DNA from: Clostridia bacterium
Lineage (GTDB): Bacteria; Bacillota; Clostridia; Christensenellales; UBA1242
Length of the DNA: 64,000 nt
Assembly (NCBI GenBank): GCA_017503005.1
Contig: JAFVTW010000017.1
Location: 42,482-106,481 of the forward strand
Reading direction: 5' to 3'
The notes beneath the pieces were generated by a model. The model ran no database searches. It had not been told where the DNA came from and saw nothing but the letters and a program-made list of their open reading frames with translations. Shown here in pieces: positions 61,700-64,000 of this stretch; the first letter of the stretch is position 1, and every line of letters begins with the position of its first letter. The position numbers and the translations under genes are program-made.

Positions 61700-62536
61700 A
61701 TGGAAGATAATAAAGAATTAGATGTACAAGAAGAAGTTGTACAAGATGTTAATAATGAAGAAGTTTCTGATAAACTTCAATTCAAACTAGAGAACTTTGA
61801 AGGTCCTCTAGATTTGTTGTTGCACTTAATCAAGCAAAGCAAAATGGAAATTGAAAATGTTGAGCTTTCTAAGATTACAGAGCAATATTTGGCGATTATG
61901 GATAATATTCCAGAACTAGACCTAGAAAAGGCTAGTGAATTTATTGAAGTTGCTGCTACATTAATTGAGATAAAGAGTAAAGCTTTATTGCCTAAATTAA
62001 TTGATTCTGAAGAGATTGATGAAGAGGACCCAGAAGCATTATTGTTGCAAAGATTGCAAGAGTATAAGTTATTTAAAGAAACAAGCGAAAAATTAAAACT
62101 TGCCGAAAATGTTAATCGTTTCTATAAAGCTCCTGAGGAGGAGGCTAGCAAATTTAGAATTGTTTTGAAAGATATGAGTATGGATATTCTTTTGAATGCA
62201 TTTACAAAATTGTTGACCAGGGCAAACAAAATAGAGACTGAAAACGAACCAAAGCAAATTGCTAAAGAAAAGTTTACTGTTACTCAAAAGATTGCATCTA
62301 TAAAAGATGCTTTAATAATTAAGCCTAGAATAATGTTTAGTGAATTGTTTATGCAAAGTATATCTAGAGACGAAATAATTACAACATTTATGGCTTTGCT
62401 AGAATTGCTTAAATTGCAAGAAATAAAGGTGTTTCAAACAGATTCATTTGAAGATATAGAGATATGTAAGCATATTAAAGAAGAGACTACAGATTCAAAT
62501 TCAAATGAAGAAGTTGTGAAAAACGATGAAGAATAG
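61700..62536 (+). CDS. scpA: Segregation and condensation protein A
   Basis: Kleisin that closes the SMC ring (smc at 2.7 kb). The 278 residues carry the N-terminal LENFEGPLDLLLHLIKQSKM motif (about 29-48) that binds the SMC neck. The middle ScpB-binding part and a C-terminal winged helix (ELFMQSISRDEIITTFMALLELLKL) bind the SMC head. The first ~25 residues form an acidic extension. No RBS is visible and it begins directly at the end of the site-2 protease gene, so coupling is likely. Confidence 0.94.
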   Translation: MEDNKELDVQEEVVQDVNNEEVSDKLQFKLENFEGPLDLLLHLIKQSKMEIENVELSKITEQYLAIMDNIPELDLEKASEFIEVAATLIEIKSKALLPKLIDSEEIDEEDPEALLLQRLQEYKLFKETSEKLKLAENVNRFYKAPEEEASKFRIVLKDMSMDILLNAFTKLLTRANKIETENEPKQIAKEKFTVTQKIASIKDALIIKPRIMFSELFMQSISRDEIITTFMALLELLKLQEIKVFQTDSFEDIEICKHIKEETTDSNSNEEVVKNDEE

Positions 62537-62545
62537 AGGTTTTTA

Positions 62546-63319
62546 ATGGAAAATTTAGATAAAATTATTGAAAGTATACTTTTTGTGGCTGGAGATGGTG
62601 TAGAATACTTCGATATATCTGATAAATTAGGAGTGTCGGTTGAAGAAGTTGAAGCTGCTATAAATAAGCTAAAAGAAGATCACGAAAAGTCAAATAGTGG
62701 TATACAGATAATTACATACAACAAAAAAGCTCAATTATGTTCAAATTCTGATTATGCTGATCAAGTGGCTGAAGTTCTTAATCCTATTAAGGAAAAAGCT
62801 CTTACAAAGGCAGTTTTGGAAACTGCAGCAATAATTGCTTACAAACAACCTATTACAAGATTAGAAATTGAGCAAGTTAGAGGAGTTAATTCGGATTATG
62901 CTATCAATAACTTGCTAGAAAATAAACTAATTGATGTAGTTGGTCGTAAAGATGCAATAGGTAAACCTTTGTTGTTTGGTACTACAGATGAATTTTTAAA
63001 AAGATTTAGCATGAATTCTTTATCAGATTTGCCAGATTACGATGAGCTTATGGAAAGAATTGAGGTTATCAAAACTCCTCAAAATGCTGGATTGTTTGAC
63101 TATTCTCATATGCCAGAGGACAATGATAAACTTGAAGCTGAAGAAAAAGCAAGACAAGAAGCAGAGAACAAACTTCAAGAAGAAAATAATCAAGCTCCAG
63201 TTGAAGAGGAAAATTCGGTAGTAAATGACTTATTGAATGCACTTAAAGAAGACGAAGAAGAGTTCGAAGAAGATGAATTCGAAGATGACGAATTTGAAGA
63301 TGAAGAAGATGATGAATAA
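62546..63319 (+). CDS. scpB: Segregation and condensation protein B
   Basis: Condensin subunit with two winged helices. The 257 residues include ESILFVAGDGVEYFDISDKL at the start, LETAAIIAYKQPITRLEIEQVRG near 92 and VGRKDAIGKPLLFGTTDEFL near 132. The last ~60 residues are an extremely acidic Glu/Asp tail not typical of ScpB. It follows scpA by nine bases, with TAGAGG as RBS, and has a terminator. Confidence 0.94.
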   Translation: MENLDKIIESILFVAGDGVEYFDISDKLGVSVEEVEAAINKLKEDHEKSNSGIQIITYNKKAQLCSNSDYADQVAEVLNPIKEKALTKAVLETAAIIAYKQPITRLEIEQVRGVNSDYAINNLLENKLIDVVGRKDAIGKPLLFGTTDEFLKRFSMNSLSDLPDYDELMERIEVIKTPQNAGLFDYSHMPEDNDKLEAEEKARQEAENKLQEENNQAPVEEENSVVNDLLNALKEDEEEFEEDEFEDDEFEDEEDDE

Positions 63320-63323
63320 TAAC

Positions 63324-63359
63324 AAAAAATGTATTGAATTTTCAATACATTTTTTTTGT
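63324..63359 (+). terminator. Terminator after scpB
   Basis: Stem AAAAAATGTATTGAA with TTCAATACATTTTTT and a T-run. Confidence 0.9.
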
Positions 63360-63380
63360 TTTTAAAACCATACTAATTAT

Positions 63381-63971
63381 ATGAAAATATTGATAATTGT
63401 TTTAACTGCTTTAATATTGTTGTTGATGATAACATTAAGTTTAAGAATGATATTAGAATATGATTTGTTAGAGAATATGGGTTATATAAAAATTAAACTA
63501 TTTGGTTTTATAACCATATTTAATTCTGGCATCGTGCTAGTTGGAGATCAGTTAAATCTAAATAGAAAGAGGGGAAAGGTTATTGTAATTAAGATTGATT
63601 TTAAAGATGAGAAAATAAAATATGTGGAAGATATTTTAAAAAATATTTTTAATAAAATTACAATTATTAAATTATATTGTTTTGCATTAGTGTGTCAAAC
63701 AAATCCTTGTCTAGCTAGTTATATGGGGGCGATTATTAATATATTTATTTCTATATTGTATTCACAAATGCTTTTGAAAAGTAATGATATAAAATTAAAC
63801 AAAAAAATATCTACAGGATTTAGACAAGATGAATTGAAATTTAAAATTGATACCAAATTTATATTTAGTTTGTATGATGTTTTGTGGAGTATAACAAAAG
63901 CTACAAAAACAAGAATAAGGAGAGATTATGAAAAAGAATCTGAGTTACAACAAGACAGGGGAACTATCTGA
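63381..63971 (+). CDS. DUF2953 protein, sporulation-associated
   Basis: 196 residues with an N-terminal membrane helix (about 2-21) and a soluble beta-rich domain. A helix with LVCQTNPCLASYMGAIINIF lies near 107. The gene is directly upstream of a GerW/YtfJ gene, and the DUF2953-ytfJ pair after scpA-scpB is common in spore formers. The molecular role is unknown. No clear RBS is seen at the ATG at 63381. Its 3' end overlaps the next gene's start. Confidence 0.82.
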   Translation: MKILIIVLTALILLLMITLSLRMILEYDLLENMGYIKIKLFGFITIFNSGIVLVGDQLNLNRKRGKVIVIKIDFKDEKIKYVEDILKNIFNKITIIKLYCFALVCQTNPCLASYMGAIINIFISILYSQMLLKSNDIKLNKKISTGFRQDELKFKIDTKFIFSLYDVLWSITKATKTRIRRDYEKESELQQDRGTI

Positions 63972-64000
63972 TATTCTTAATGATGCGATGATTAATTTAA
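63928..64000 (+). CDS. GerW/YtfJ-family sporulation protein, N-terminal fragment (cut by the right edge)
   Basis: The ATG at 63928 has an excellent RBS (AAGGAGAG, 63917-63924) and opens a frame running off the window. The visible residues, GELSDILNDAMINL, match the beginning of YtfJ/GerW proteins, which bind dipicolinate-related spore functions in Bacillus. It overlaps DUF2953 by 44 bases. Only 24 residues are visible, so the assignment leans on context. Confidence 0.7.
   Translation, partial: MKKNLSYNKTGELSDILNDAMINL

Noticed and set aside
1-64000. CRISPR arrays, tRNA, rRNA, insertion sequences, prophage
   Set aside because: No regularly spaced repeats, cloverleaf-like or rRNA sequences, transposases or integrases were recognised in any gap or frame.

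Overview
The window is an AT-rich, gene-dense chromosomal segment in which every supported gene lies on the + strand. Gene content and order point to an endospore-forming member of the Firmicutes, most like an uncultured, streamlined Clostridia lineage. It carries a complete spoIIIAA-AH operon, spoIVB, a Spo0A-type DNA-binding protein, DUF2953 and the start of a GerW/YtfJ gene, next to the usual low-GC Gram-positive housekeeping clusters. Promoters are classical SigA types, often with an extended -10, and most transcription units end in hairpin-plus-T-run terminators. I see no tRNA, rRNA, CRISPR array, phage or insertion sequence. A genus cannot be named from the sequence alone.

Layout. 0-12.7 kb: end of ackA, rpmF, then plsX-rnc-smc-ftsY, the SRP pair ylxM-ffh, and rpsP-khpA-rimM-trmD-rbgA-rnhB-yraN. 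12.9-24 kb: rplS with a leader, comM-like, dprA, topA, trmFO, hslU, helD-like, tcdA-like and a cysteine-free thioredoxin-fold protein. 24-27.7 kb: iscS and an IscU-like gene, a 44-residue membrane protein, ruvX, a DUF1292 gene and a YwaF-like membrane protein. 27.9-33.9 kb: rpsB (frameshifted), tsf, frr, cdsA, rseP and a PolC-derived exonuclease. 34-41.8 kb: the rimP-nusA-rnpM-ylxQ-infB-rbfA-nrnA-truB translation/transcription operon, then nfo. 41.9-46.7 kb: spoIIIA. 46.8-50.5 kb: asp23-nusB-xseA-xseB-proS. 50.8-55.5 kb: argR-recN-spoIVB-spo0A-like and a SpoIIM-like membrane gene. 55.7-59.6 kb: two paralogous lipoproteins of unknown function. 59.7-64 kb: dacF-like, a site-2 protease, scpA-scpB, DUF2953 and gerW/ytfJ.

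The gene functions are mostly universal: ribosome assembly and maturation, protein targeting, chromosome condensation, recombination, cell envelope and sporulation. What stands out is erosion of conserved systems. HslU has no HslV beside it and lacks the usual C-terminal tail. The IscU-like protein has lost all three scaffold cysteines. A PolC N-terminal/OB/exonuclease remnant sits where polC should be. The Spo0A-type regulator consists of the DNA-binding domain only. pyrH, uppS and dxr are missing from the rpsB-rseP cluster. The best candidates for undescribed biology are the receiver-less Spo0A with its palindromic upstream region, the cysteine-less IscU, and the paired lipoproteins sharing an HxxH plus CxxC motif. 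Three non-coding regions also deserve attention: the rimP leader with two mutually exclusive hairpins, the ARG-box cluster before argR, and the recN/spoIVB junction hairpin.
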